This document shows positions 9,574-18,012 of a stretch of DNA of 64,000 nucleotides, one piece after another; the first letter of the stretch is position 1; the number at the start of each line of letters is the position of its first letter. The position numbers and the translations under genes were made by a program. Origin of the DNA: Flavobacteriales bacterium (lineage in GTDB: Bacteria > Bacteroidota > Bacteroidia > NS11-12g > UBA955). Under the pieces are notes generated by a model. The model was given only the letters and a program-made list of their open reading frames with translations. It did not search any database and had not been told where the DNA came from. The stretch lies in contig CANMCY010000013.1 in the NCBI GenBank assembly GCA_947496375.1, positions 1 through 64,000 of the forward strand, written 5' to 3'.

Positions 9574-10677
9574 TTGGAATTGTTTTATTTATTATCGTTA
9601 TCTCAAATTCCGGGCATTGGTCCCATATCAGGTAAAACGCTCATCAGCCATTGCGGTTCGGCAGAAGCGGTATTCAGAGAAAAGAAACGGGTACTGGAAA
9701 AAATACCCGGGATAGGCAGTATGGGAGCCGCAGCCATCCGCCATGAATCTGGGGCACAAGCCGCGGAAAATGAGCTGAAATTTATAGAAAAAGCGCAAAT
9801 CCGGGTTCTTCCCTATACTTCACCTGAATACCCTGTAAGACTCAAGCAAATTCTGGATAGTCCTTTGGTGCTGTTTGTAAAGGGACGGACAGAATTAAAT
9901 CCCCTCAGAACCTGCGGTATTGTTGGCACCCGAAAGAATACGCCGGAAGGAGCGCTAATTGCGCGCAATATGGTATCCGGGCTAAAACCTCACGCCTGTC
10001 ACATCATAAGCGGACTGGCCTTTGGAATAGACATCGTGGCACATAAAACTGCGGTTGAAGAGCAAATACCTACCCTTGCTGTGGTAGCTCACGGACTGGA
10101 CATGGTTTATCCCTTGCGCCATAAATCAGTGGCGGATAAAATGCTGGAAGCAGGCGGGGCTATGGTCAGTGAATTGTTTAGCGGCACTCCGCTTCATCCC
10201 GATTTATTTCCGCGCCGAAACCGCATTGTTGCAGGTATGTGTGATGCTGTTGTTGTTATCGAAAGCATGATCAGGGGCGGAAGTATGATTACCGCGCAAA
10301 TTGCCCACAGCTATGACAGGGATGTTTTTGCCGTACCGGGTAAACCCGGAGATAAGATGAGCGAGGGCTGCAATTTTTTAATAAAAAACCTAAAGGCGGG
10401 ATTATGCGAAAACGCAGGAGATATTGCACGCGGCATGAACTGGGATTTGGGAATACCGAAAACCAAGCAACCTCAGACTACCTTATTATTTGATTTGACA
10501 CCCGAAGAAAAACTGATAATGGATTGCCTGAAAGGGAAAAGCCGACATTTTGACGAGTTGCTGCTCTCTACGGGGCTTCCGATGAGCAGACTCACGCTTT
10601 TATTGCTGGAAATGGAAATGAAACAAATGGTAAACAGCTTACCTGGGAAAATCTACAAGAATCTGGCCTTTGGCTGA
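9574..10677 (+). CDS. dprA: DNA-processing protein DprA
   Basis: DprA loads RecA on incoming single-stranded DNA during transformation. Rossmann-like core motifs: CGIVGTRKNTPEGA, ISGLAFGIDIVAHK, LAVVAHGLDMVYP, SELFSGTPLHPDLFPRRNRI and GGSMITAQIAHSYDRDVFAV. An N-terminal helix-hairpin-helix (SQIPGIGPISGKTLI) and a C-terminal winged helix (residues 290 on) flank it. The frame opens at GTG 9520, but a TAGGTTTG -7 box at 9549-9556 lies inside that extension; TTG 9574 gives MELFYLLSLSQIPGIG, which fits the family start. The stop touches the convergent yidC stop. Confidence 0.92.
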   Translation: MELFYLLSLSQIPGIGPISGKTLISHCGSAEAVFREKKRVLEKIPGIGSMGAAAIRHESGAQAAENELKFIEKAQIRVLPYTSPEYPVRLKQILDSPLVLFVKGRTELNPLRTCGIVGTRKNTPEGALIARNMVSGLKPHACHIISGLAFGIDIVAHKTAVEEQIPTLAVVAHGLDMVYPLRHKSVADKMLEAGGAMVSELFSGTPLHPDLFPRRNRIVAGMCDAVVVIESMIRGGSMITAQIAHSYDRDVFAVPGKPGDKMSEGCNFLIKNLKAGLCENAGDIARGMNWDLGIPKTKQPQTTLLFDLTPEEKLIMDCLKGKSRHFDELLLSTGLPMSRLTLLLLEMEMKQMVNSLPGKIYKNLAFG

Positions 10678-12519
10678 TTACTTCTTTCCGCCGGGCTTCC
10701 GGGGTTTGGCGGCAGATTTTTGCTGCTGGGTCTTCATCACCTCTTCCAGTTTTCGGGAAAAATTACTTTTCTTCACCGGTTTTTTTCTGGCATCGGCAAT
10801 TTGTTGGTGTAGCTTCTGATCGTCTACCAAACGACGTATGGCAAACTGCTGACCAAAAGTAACCATGTTGCTTACGAAGTAATACCAGGTTAGTCCGCTG
10901 GGGTAATCATTCAGAACACCCAGGAAGATAACAGGCATAATGTACCCTATCCATTTCATTTGGCCTGTAACCCCGGAAATCTGGTTATTCAGGTGAGTAT
11001 AAATAAGGGTTGAAATGGTCATCAGCAAGGTAAATAAACTGATATGATCGCCATAGCCAGGAATATGAAAGCCCAGATCCAGAATGCTGTCATATGCACT
11101 TAAATCATGGCTCCATAGGAAGGTTTTTTGTCTGAGCTCAAATAAAACAGGGAAAAACTGAAATAAAGCAAACAGAATGGGCATTTGCAGCAGCATTGGC
11201 ACACAGCCACTCATGGGATTAACGCCGGCTTTCTTATATAGTGCCAGGTTTTCCATCTGAATTTTTTGCATGTCACTACCATGTTTTTCCTTTATTTCTT
11301 CAATTTCCGGCTTCAGAATTCTCATTTTAGCCGTTGAGATGTAACTTTTGTAAACCAGCGGCAGCAATACAAACTTGATAATCAGGGTAAGCAATAGGAT
11401 CAGAATACCCATGCTGCCAATCTTACCATCTAGAAAATTAAAAATGGGCAGTACCATCCAGCGGTTAACCCAGCCAAAAATGCCCCAGCCCAGCGGTATC
11501 ATCCGGTGTAATTCATGGTCTTTAAATCCGGGATCGATGGATTGAAGCGTTTTGTAACTATTAGGGCCAAAGTAAAATGCGAGATTCCACGTCTTTTCTT
11601 TCTCCCTGCTGTAAGGCAAAAAGAGCTCAGATTGCATCGCTTTTATATATCCGGGTTCACGCGTTTCTTTCCATTCCAGGTTGCTGCCCTGAGCAAATCC
11701 CTCTTTATTAATAAGGGTTGCATTAAAATACTGCTGTTTGAAGGCAACCCACTGCAGATTACCGGGGATTTTTTCCAGTCTTTCAGGACTGCTTGCAGAG
11801 AGCGATTCGGGATGCTCGCCGGGTATCCTGTAAGTAATTGTACTGTGTTGATTTTCAAACTGCATTCCCTTTTCCTGCTTGTGTAAAGCTGCCTTCCACA
11901 CAAACTTCAGATCGTTGTTCCGCTGAAGTTCATTTTCCAGACCGGAAACCTTAACCGTATAATTCAACAGAAAATCCTGAGAAGACAACTTGTATTGCTG
12001 TTCAATGTAACCGCCATTTTTGTGTTCAAGTCTGTACACAATTACCTCGGGTGATGATTGCATCACCTTCCAGTTCAGACTGTTGGTGCGGAACATATCA
12101 TCTTTGGTCATCAGCTCAAAATATGCTTCGGTGTGCTTGGCATCCAACAGCACCAAATCAGTGGAATCGGCCCTTTTGTAGCGGTTAAGTTTCACCTGAA
12201 CGGGCCTTCCGCCCAGACTGCTGAATTTGATAGATACAGCAGAATTTGCCAAAGTTATTTCATGCGGTTTCTGATATTTGCAATCCAAAAAACCATTGAT
12301 TACAGAGTCCTGGGAATTTGCACTTTTCTCATTGAGGGCCGCAGTATCTGCAGCATTCTGTGTGGGCTGGGTTGTATCTGATTTGGCGTCAACCCGGGCA
12401 ATGCTGTCGGCAGCTTTGCGCTGAATGTCCATTTCTGCCTGTGAAGGAGCTGCCCACCAGTAGTAGCCAACCAAAATGAGAAAAATAAGTGAGAAACCGA
12501 TGATTGTATTGCGATCCAT
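10678..12519 (-). CDS. yidC: Membrane protein insertase YidC
   Basis: Inserts and folds inner-membrane proteins, alone or with SecYEG. The N-terminal anchor is residues 6-24 (IGFSLIFLILVGYYWWA). A large periplasmic beta-domain spans about 60-340, and a five-helix insertase core runs from about 355 to 570 (MGILILLLTLIIKFVLLPL, MLLQMPILFALFQFF). The tail is Lys-rich (KKPVKKSNFSRK ... KPRKPGGKK), which helps ribosome binding in other species. 613 residues, normal for Gram-negatives. A TAATTTCG box at 12530-12537 is the likely -7 element. Its stop directly abuts the dprA stop. Confidence 0.96.
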   Translation of the reverse strand: MDRNTIIGFSLIFLILVGYYWWAAPSQAEMDIQRKAADSIARVDAKSDTTQPTQNAADTAALNEKSANSQDSVINGFLDCKYQKPHEITLANSAVSIKFSSLGGRPVQVKLNRYKRADSTDLVLLDAKHTEAYFELMTKDDMFRTNSLNWKVMQSSPEVIVYRLEHKNGGYIEQQYKLSSQDFLLNYTVKVSGLENELQRNNDLKFVWKAALHKQEKGMQFENQHSTITYRIPGEHPESLSASSPERLEKIPGNLQWVAFKQQYFNATLINKEGFAQGSNLEWKETREPGYIKAMQSELFLPYSREKEKTWNLAFYFGPNSYKTLQSIDPGFKDHELHRMIPLGWGIFGWVNRWMVLPIFNFLDGKIGSMGILILLLTLIIKFVLLPLVYKSYISTAKMRILKPEIEEIKEKHGSDMQKIQMENLALYKKAGVNPMSGCVPMLLQMPILFALFQFFPVLFELRQKTFLWSHDLSAYDSILDLGFHIPGYGDHISLFTLLMTISTLIYTHLNNQISGVTGQMKWIGYIMPVIFLGVLNDYPSGLTWYYFVSNMVTFGQQFAIRRLVDDQKLHQQIADARKKPVKKSNFSRKLEEVMKTQQQKSAAKPRKPGGKK

Positions 12520-12529
12520 TTTGAAAGGG

Positions 12530-12537
12530 CGAAATTA
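12530..12537 (-). promoter_or_regulatory. -7-like element of yidC (TTCG variant)
   Basis: On the minus strand TAATTTCG, one base off TAnnTTTG, lies 10 bp before the yidC ATG. The same octamer lies in front of tamB. Confidence 0.4.
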
Positions 12538-12553
12538 GGAATATTCCACTTAA

Positions 12554-14184
<1,631 letters not shown>

Positions 14185-14185
<1 letters not shown>

Positions 14186-14415
14186 TGAAAGTTGAAATCT
14201 TAACCCCGGATAAAACGCTATTCAGCGGTGATGCTGATGTGGTAACTGTTCCCGGAATAAACGGCAGTTTACAAATACTTGAAAATCACGCCCCAATGAT
14301 TGCCAACCTGAAGAAAGGAAGTCTTAGCATCAAAAGCAAAGACGGCAAGCAACAGTTCGACGTAACCGGAGGACTGGTTGAGGTTTTGAAAAACAATGTA
14401 ATCGTTTTGGTTTAA
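14185..14415 (+). CDS. atpC: F1 ATP synthase subunit epsilon, short form
   Basis: Central-stalk subunit. Only the N-terminal beta-sandwich is present (MKVEILTPDKTLFSGDADVV, then LQILENHAPMIANLKKG). 76 residues, against about 130 in E. coli: the C-terminal two-helix domain that inhibits ATP hydrolysis is missing. Short epsilon subunits are common in Bacteroidota, so this is not a truncation. The sequence ends cleanly before an intrinsic terminator. Confidence 0.95.
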
Positions 14416-14437
14416 GACTTATTTGAACTACACACCA

Positions 14438-14463
14438 AAAGGCCGGCACGACCGGCCTTTTTT
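14438..14463 (+). terminator. Intrinsic terminator of atpDC
   Basis: GGCCGG, CACGA loop, CCGGCC, preceded by AAA and followed by TTTTTT. A strong GC stem with T-tract. Confidence 0.92.
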
Positions 14464-14694
14464 GTTGACCGTTTTGTCATGCCTTTATCATTTATAATGT
14501 ATAACTTTTCAACAACTAAGCCCAACAAAACAAACCACTCCAATTAGTCAAAACCAGCACCAATAAGGTTTTCAAGCATTAAACAGCGTTTACAAGAATA
14601 TGCATTGTTTATTTTGTATAACTTATACAGCGCATAATTTACACAAATTACTTGAACAAAAGGTGTGTTTTGTTCAACTTTGCTAAACAATACT
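14464..14694 (+). promoter_or_regulatory. Long regulatory leader of the ECF sigma gene
   Basis: AT-rich spacer with no gene. It holds a direct repeat TGTATAACTT at 14498-14507 and 14615-14624; the second copy is part of a perfect 15-bp palindrome TGTATAACTTATACA (14615-14629). A larger inverted repeat covers the sigma promoter and is listed separately. This much structure is unusual in a window where most spacers are under 100 bp. Confidence 0.55.
14652..14677 (+). promoter_or_regulatory. Inverted repeat over the sigma-factor promoter
   Basis: TTGAACAAAA (14652-14661), 6-bp spacer, TTTTGTTCAA (14668-14677): a perfect 10-bp inverted repeat. The left arm supplies a -33-like TTG (14652-14654); the right arm ends inside a -7-like CAACTTTG (14675-14682), with a 20-bp spacer between. 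A dimeric regulator bound here would cover the promoter core. The ATG is 12 bp after the -7 element. Confidence 0.6.
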
Positions 14695-15234
14695 ATGACA
14701 AAACTAACCACAGACTTCAACAATCTCATGGTGCATGAGCTGCAACCCCTGAGAAATTATGCATTGTCGTTGACCCACAATATGGATGATACGAAAGACC
14801 TGGTGCAGGAAACTTTGTTGAAAGCCCTGCGCTACAAAGACAAATTTGCGGAGGGCACCAATCTTCGTGGCTGGTTGTATACGATTATGAAGAATAACTT
14901 CATAAACAATTACCGCAGGGATGCCAAGCGGAACACATTTCTTGACAGTACAGACAATACCTACTTTATTGACCTCCCCAGCCATAGGGTAGATAATGAC
15001 GCAGAGTTGAAGTTTATTCGAAAAGACCTGGAAGAAGCCATCGACAGTCTGCCACTTGAACTTAAAATCACCTTCACCATGAATGCCGAAGGTTATAAAT
15101 ACCATGAAATAGCCGAAGAGTTAAACATTCCTATTGGAACTGTAAAAACCCGAATCTTCGTTGCAAGACGTATACTGCGGGAGCAACTGGCATCCTATGG
15201 TACTGAATTTGGTATGAATGCCATGAATGCTTAA
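14695..15234 (+). CDS. ECF-type RNA polymerase sigma factor
   Basis: Alternative sigma factor of 179 residues. Region 2 (about residues 10-80) contains LRNYALSLTHNMDDTKDLVQ and LVQETLLKALRYKDKF; region 4 (about 110-165) contains LPLELKITFTMNAEGYKYHE and IPIGTVKTRIFVARRILREQ, the helix-turn-helix for the -33 element. ATG 14695 is chosen over the frame's GTG at 14665, which lies inside the promoter palindrome. There is no anti-sigma gene beside it. In Bacteroidota such sigma factors often head carotenoid clusters, and a lycopene cyclase follows here. Confidence 0.93.
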   Translation: MTKLTTDFNNLMVHELQPLRNYALSLTHNMDDTKDLVQETLLKALRYKDKFAEGTNLRGWLYTIMKNNFINNYRRDAKRNTFLDSTDNTYFIDLPSHRVDNDAELKFIRKDLEEAIDSLPLELKITFTMNAEGYKYHEIAEELNIPIGTVKTRIFVARRILREQLASYGTEFGMNAMNA

Positions 15235-15245
15235 CATTAATTAAC

Positions 15246-15253
15246 GAACTTTG
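15246..15253 (+). promoter_or_regulatory. Possible -7 element of the lycopene cyclase gene
   Basis: GAACTTTG, one base off TAnnTTTG and sharing AACTTTGC with the sigma-gene promoter. A transcript from here would begin inside the terminator stem and so escape it. No -33 TTG is seen. Confidence 0.3.
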
Positions 15254-15255
15254 CA

Positions 15256-15281
15256 GGCATCCCGATTGGGATGCCTTTTTT
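15256..15281 (+). terminator. Intrinsic terminator after the sigma factor, touching the cyclase start
   Basis: GGCATCCC, GATT loop, GGGATGCC, then TTTTTT. It ends 6 bp before the ATG of the lycopene cyclase, leaving no room for a separate promoter after it. Confidence 0.88.
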
Positions 15282-15287
15282 ATATAT

Positions 15288-16025
15288 ATGAATAAAAGCC
15301 TGTATCTCTGGATTAACATAGTCACCTTAATCGGGCCACTGGCATTATCTTTCGATAAACGCGTGGCATTTCACAAAGTATGGAAGCACTTTCTCACGGC
15401 CATGTTAATCACCTCAGCCATCTACCTGATATGGGATGTCATTTTCACAGCACTGGGTATCTGGCACTTTAACCCGGAATATGTGACCGGTTTTTATATC
15501 ATCAATCTGCCATGGGAAGAAATTTTCTTTTTTGTGGCTGTGCCATACGCCTGCCTCTTTATTTATGCATGCTTAAGACATTACCTCCCAAAAATCGAGC
15601 ATAGGAATGTGGGACGTCTAATTTCATTATTGCTACTCTCATTCAGTATTGGCATGGTGGTATTGCATTACAACAAGCTCTACACAGCCGTCACATTCAG
15701 CTTACTGGCATTTACCATCCTAAACCAGTTACTGGTAACCCGAGGCAGTTACATTACCCATCTGTATGTTGCATGGCTAATCAGTGTGATACCCATGTTT
15801 GTGGTCAATGGCCTGCTAACCGGACTTCCGATCCTGATTTATGAAAATACTGAAAATATGGGCATCCGAATTCCCTCATTCTTACCGGGGATGCAGTACG
15901 GAATTCCCCTTGAGGATTTTTTCTACAACTTACTCTATATGATGTGGATGATATGGATATTTGAGGCAAGAAAAAATAAACAAGCCATACATCTTTTCAC
16001 ACCCGAAATCGAGCAGCAACGCTAA
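15288..16025 (+). CDS. Lycopene cyclase, fused CrtYcd type
   Basis: Integral-membrane enzyme that closes beta-ionone rings on lycopene. 245 residues, about seven hydrophobic helices. The two catalytic motifs of the heterodimeric/fused family are present, one per half: PWEE at 75-78 (INLPWEEIFFF) and PLED at 207-210 (GIPLEDFFYN). The domain order matches crtYc-crtYd fusions of Bacteroidota. The usual crtI, crtB and crtZ partners are not in this window, so it acts with genes elsewhere or is a remnant. Its stop directly abuts the stop of the convergent MCE gene. Confidence 0.88.
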   Translation: MNKSLYLWINIVTLIGPLALSFDKRVAFHKVWKHFLTAMLITSAIYLIWDVIFTALGIWHFNPEYVTGFYIINLPWEEIFFFVAVPYACLFIYACLRHYLPKIEHRNVGRLISLLLLSFSIGMVVLHYNKLYTAVTFSLLAFTILNQLLVTRGSYITHLYVAWLISVIPMFVVNGLLTGLPILIYENTENMGIRIPSFLPGMQYGIPLEDFFYNLLYMMWMIWIFEARKNKQAIHLFTPEIEQQR

Positions 16026-17018
16026 TTAGCGGGAGGTATCGCTTTGGGTATGTTTTTTCTCACTGGCTCTTTTGGCTTTTTTACGCTGTGATTTACCCCA
16101 GGGCAACGGCAAAAACTTCTCAGGGTAGTGATTGATGTCATAGGCAAGCGTTTCGAGATTGCGGGTCGTTTTTACCAAATTATCGTATAGCACAGGATCT
16201 TTAGCCAATTTGCCCAATGAACCCTTCCCTTGTTCAATATTGCGGGTAATAACAGCTAACGCGGCAGCGGTTTCCTCCAAATCTTTACCAATTTTGTGTA
16301 ATTCAATACTATCCAGGCGAGCAGTGGTGCGGTGAATATTGCTTAGACTGCCCTCAATGCTTTTATTGTACTGATCCAGATTAGAAGAGAATTTTGCTGC
16401 ATTGTTTAAGGTAGCGGTCAATCCGGGTTTAGATGCCGCCAGGGTACTTTGAATTTCGGCAATGGTATTGTTCAGCGATGCAAGAACAACGGGCAGTTGA
16501 TCTACGGCTGCCGTCAGACTTTGTCTGGCAATAATGGCATTTAGATGGGTTAACAGAGAATCTGCACCTGCTGCAATGGGAGCAATTTTTTCGTTCACCA
16601 TGCTCATCACATCTTGGGTGTACATAGGCAATAGCGTATCTCCATCTTCCGCCATCAATTTGGAATTTCCCGGAATGAGTTTGAGGGTAGTTGATCCCAA
16701 TAAAGCAGATTCAATTTTAATCTTTGAATTTTTAGGAATCTTAACTTCGCTGTAAATTTCAATGGATGTAACAATCTTGCCGGACTGTGGGTCCATTTCC
16801 ATATTGCGAAGCTGCCCAACCCTAAAGCCATTATACATCACCGCAGTATTGTCCGCCAGTCCCTGCGCACTGTCATACAACACCACAAAATCCCTGGCAC
16901 CTCCCAGCGGATTATCCTTCCCCACCATATAATTATAGCCCAGGATAAGAACTGTTATTGAAACAGCTGCCAGTGTACCAACTTTGGTTTCTTTGGAAAT
17001 TCCTTTAAATAATGCCAC
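16026..17018 (-). CDS. MlaD-family (MCE) lipid-transport protein
   Basis: Inner-membrane-anchored, periplasmic MCE protein of a phospholipid transport system. One N-terminal helix (residues 13-29, VGTLAAVSITVLILGYN) is followed by the MCE domain (about 38-115: VVLYDSAQGLADNTAVMYNG, FRVGQLRNMEMD, IKIESALLGSTTLKLIPG). A long helical, coiled-coil region and a basic tail follow. 330 residues. The start is GTG 17018, giving MALFKGISKETKVG. A TATCTTTG -7 box at 17032-17039 gives it its own promoter besides cotranscription with the amidase. The matching ATPase and permease genes are not adjacent. Confidence 0.9.
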   Translation of the reverse strand: MALFKGISKETKVGTLAAVSITVLILGYNYMVGKDNPLGGARDFVVLYDSAQGLADNTAVMYNGFRVGQLRNMEMDPQSGKIVTSIEIYSEVKIPKNSKIKIESALLGSTTLKLIPGNSKLMAEDGDTLLPMYTQDVMSMVNEKIAPIAAGADSLLTHLNAIIARQSLTAAVDQLPVVLASLNNTIAEIQSTLAASKPGLTATLNNAAKFSSNLDQYNKSIEGSLSNIHRTTARLDSIELHKIGKDLEETAAALAVITRNIEQGKGSLGKLAKDPVLYDNLVKTTRNLETLAYDINHYPEKFLPLPWGKSQRKKAKRASEKKHTQSDTSR

Positions 17019-17031
17019 AATAAAAGATATT

Positions 17032-17039
17032 CAAAGATA
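17032..17039 (-). promoter_or_regulatory. -7 promoter element of the MCE gene
   Basis: Minus-strand TATCTTTG is an exact TAnnTTTG match, 13 bp before the GTG start, lying in the 28-bp gap after the amidase stop. Confidence 0.5.
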
Positions 17040-17046
17040 ATACTAA

Positions 17047-17922
17047 TTAACGACGTAAATTACTGCTATCAGCATTAACCGGCTTGGAATCATCCTGATT
17101 TTTAGGGGTAGCCATTTTCTCTACCTCTTTTTTATACTGCCTGATGGCCCTAAAAATACCCTTGGCAATGGTTCGCTGACCATCATCTGTTTTCAGAACT
17201 CCCCTATCTGAAGTATTGGTTAAAAAACCAATTTCTACCAAAACTGAGGGCATGGCTGTTTGCCACAGAACTAAAAATCCCGCCTGCTTTACCCCACGAC
17301 TTTTTATTCTGGAGATTCTTTGGGTGTGGGCTTCTACCAGGGTACTAAATTTCAAACTTTGCTGCAAAAACGCATTCTGAACCAGGGAAAAAATGATATG
17401 CCCTTCAGGAGAATTTGGGTCAAAACCACCGTATCTCTCATTGGTTTTATAGTTTGACTCAAACTTAATGGCGGCATTCTCTCTTTTGGCTACATCCAAG
17501 TTGCCCTGACTTTTATGCAAACCCATAAAATACGTCTCTGAACCGGCTGCAGTGGTATTCACATTGCTGTTGCAATGTATGGAAATAAACAAATCTGCCT
17601 TAATTTTATTGGCCATGTTCGGGCGTTCCCATAATTCAACAAACTTGTCCGTCTTGCGGGTATAAATCACCTGAACATCCTGCATACTATCCTCAATCAT
17701 TTTGCCCAGTTTCATGGATACCGCCAGGGTTACAGCCTTCTCCCAAATCTCATTGGCTCCGTTGCAGCCGGGGTCTAATCCCCCGTGTCCGGGATCTATT
17801 ACAATGGTTTTTACCTGTTTGCCCGGCATGCGATTAAACGGCTTTCCGGAAGGCAAAGTAAAAATCATTAACATCAACAAAAGGCCGACAACAAAGCGTC
17901 TCATAGCGTTTCTTTTTTTCAT
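17047..17922 (-). CDS. N-acetylmuramoyl-L-alanine amidase (Amidase_3)
   Basis: Zinc hydrolase cutting the MurNAc-L-Ala bond of peptidoglycan. Signal peptide at residues 5-26 (NAMRRFVVGLLLMLMIFTL). The catalytic domain shows IDPGHGGLDPG (zinc His), WEKAVTLAVS (zinc Glu), FISIHCNSN (zinc His) and SVLVEIGFLTN (catalytic Glu). 291 residues with a short polar tail and no LysM or AMIN domain. It precedes the MCE gene by 28 bp and is divergent from lptD (90 bp), an envelope grouping common in Bacteroidota. Confidence 0.94.
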   Translation of the reverse strand: MKKRNAMRRFVVGLLLMLMIFTLPSGKPFNRMPGKQVKTIVIDPGHGGLDPGCNGANEIWEKAVTLAVSMKLGKMIEDSMQDVQVIYTRKTDKFVELWERPNMANKIKADLFISIHCNSNVNTTAAGSETYFMGLHKSQGNLDVAKRENAAIKFESNYKTNERYGGFDPNSPEGHIIFSLVQNAFLQQSLKFSTLVEAHTQRISRIKSRGVKQAGFLVLWQTAMPSVLVEIGFLTNTSDRGVLKTDDGQRTIAKGIFRAIRQYKKEVEKMATPKNQDDSKPVNADSSNLRR

Positions 17923-18012
17923 AACTTCATAAACCTTGCCAAAATTTTATCACATTCATTGAAAATATCGAGGAATGGCAAAGTTTTTGACGAATTTCGC
18001 GGTAACTATCCA

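Noticed and set aside
12538-12547. GGAATATTCC palindrome in the yidC/atpD spacer
   Set aside because: A 10-bp AT-rich palindrome is expected by chance and has no second copy nearby.
14544-14729. Minus-strand frame of 61 codons upstream of the sigma gene (possible anti-sigma peptide)
   Set aside because: It overlaps the sigma start and promoter repeat, has no family features, and its base use matches the AT-rich spacer.
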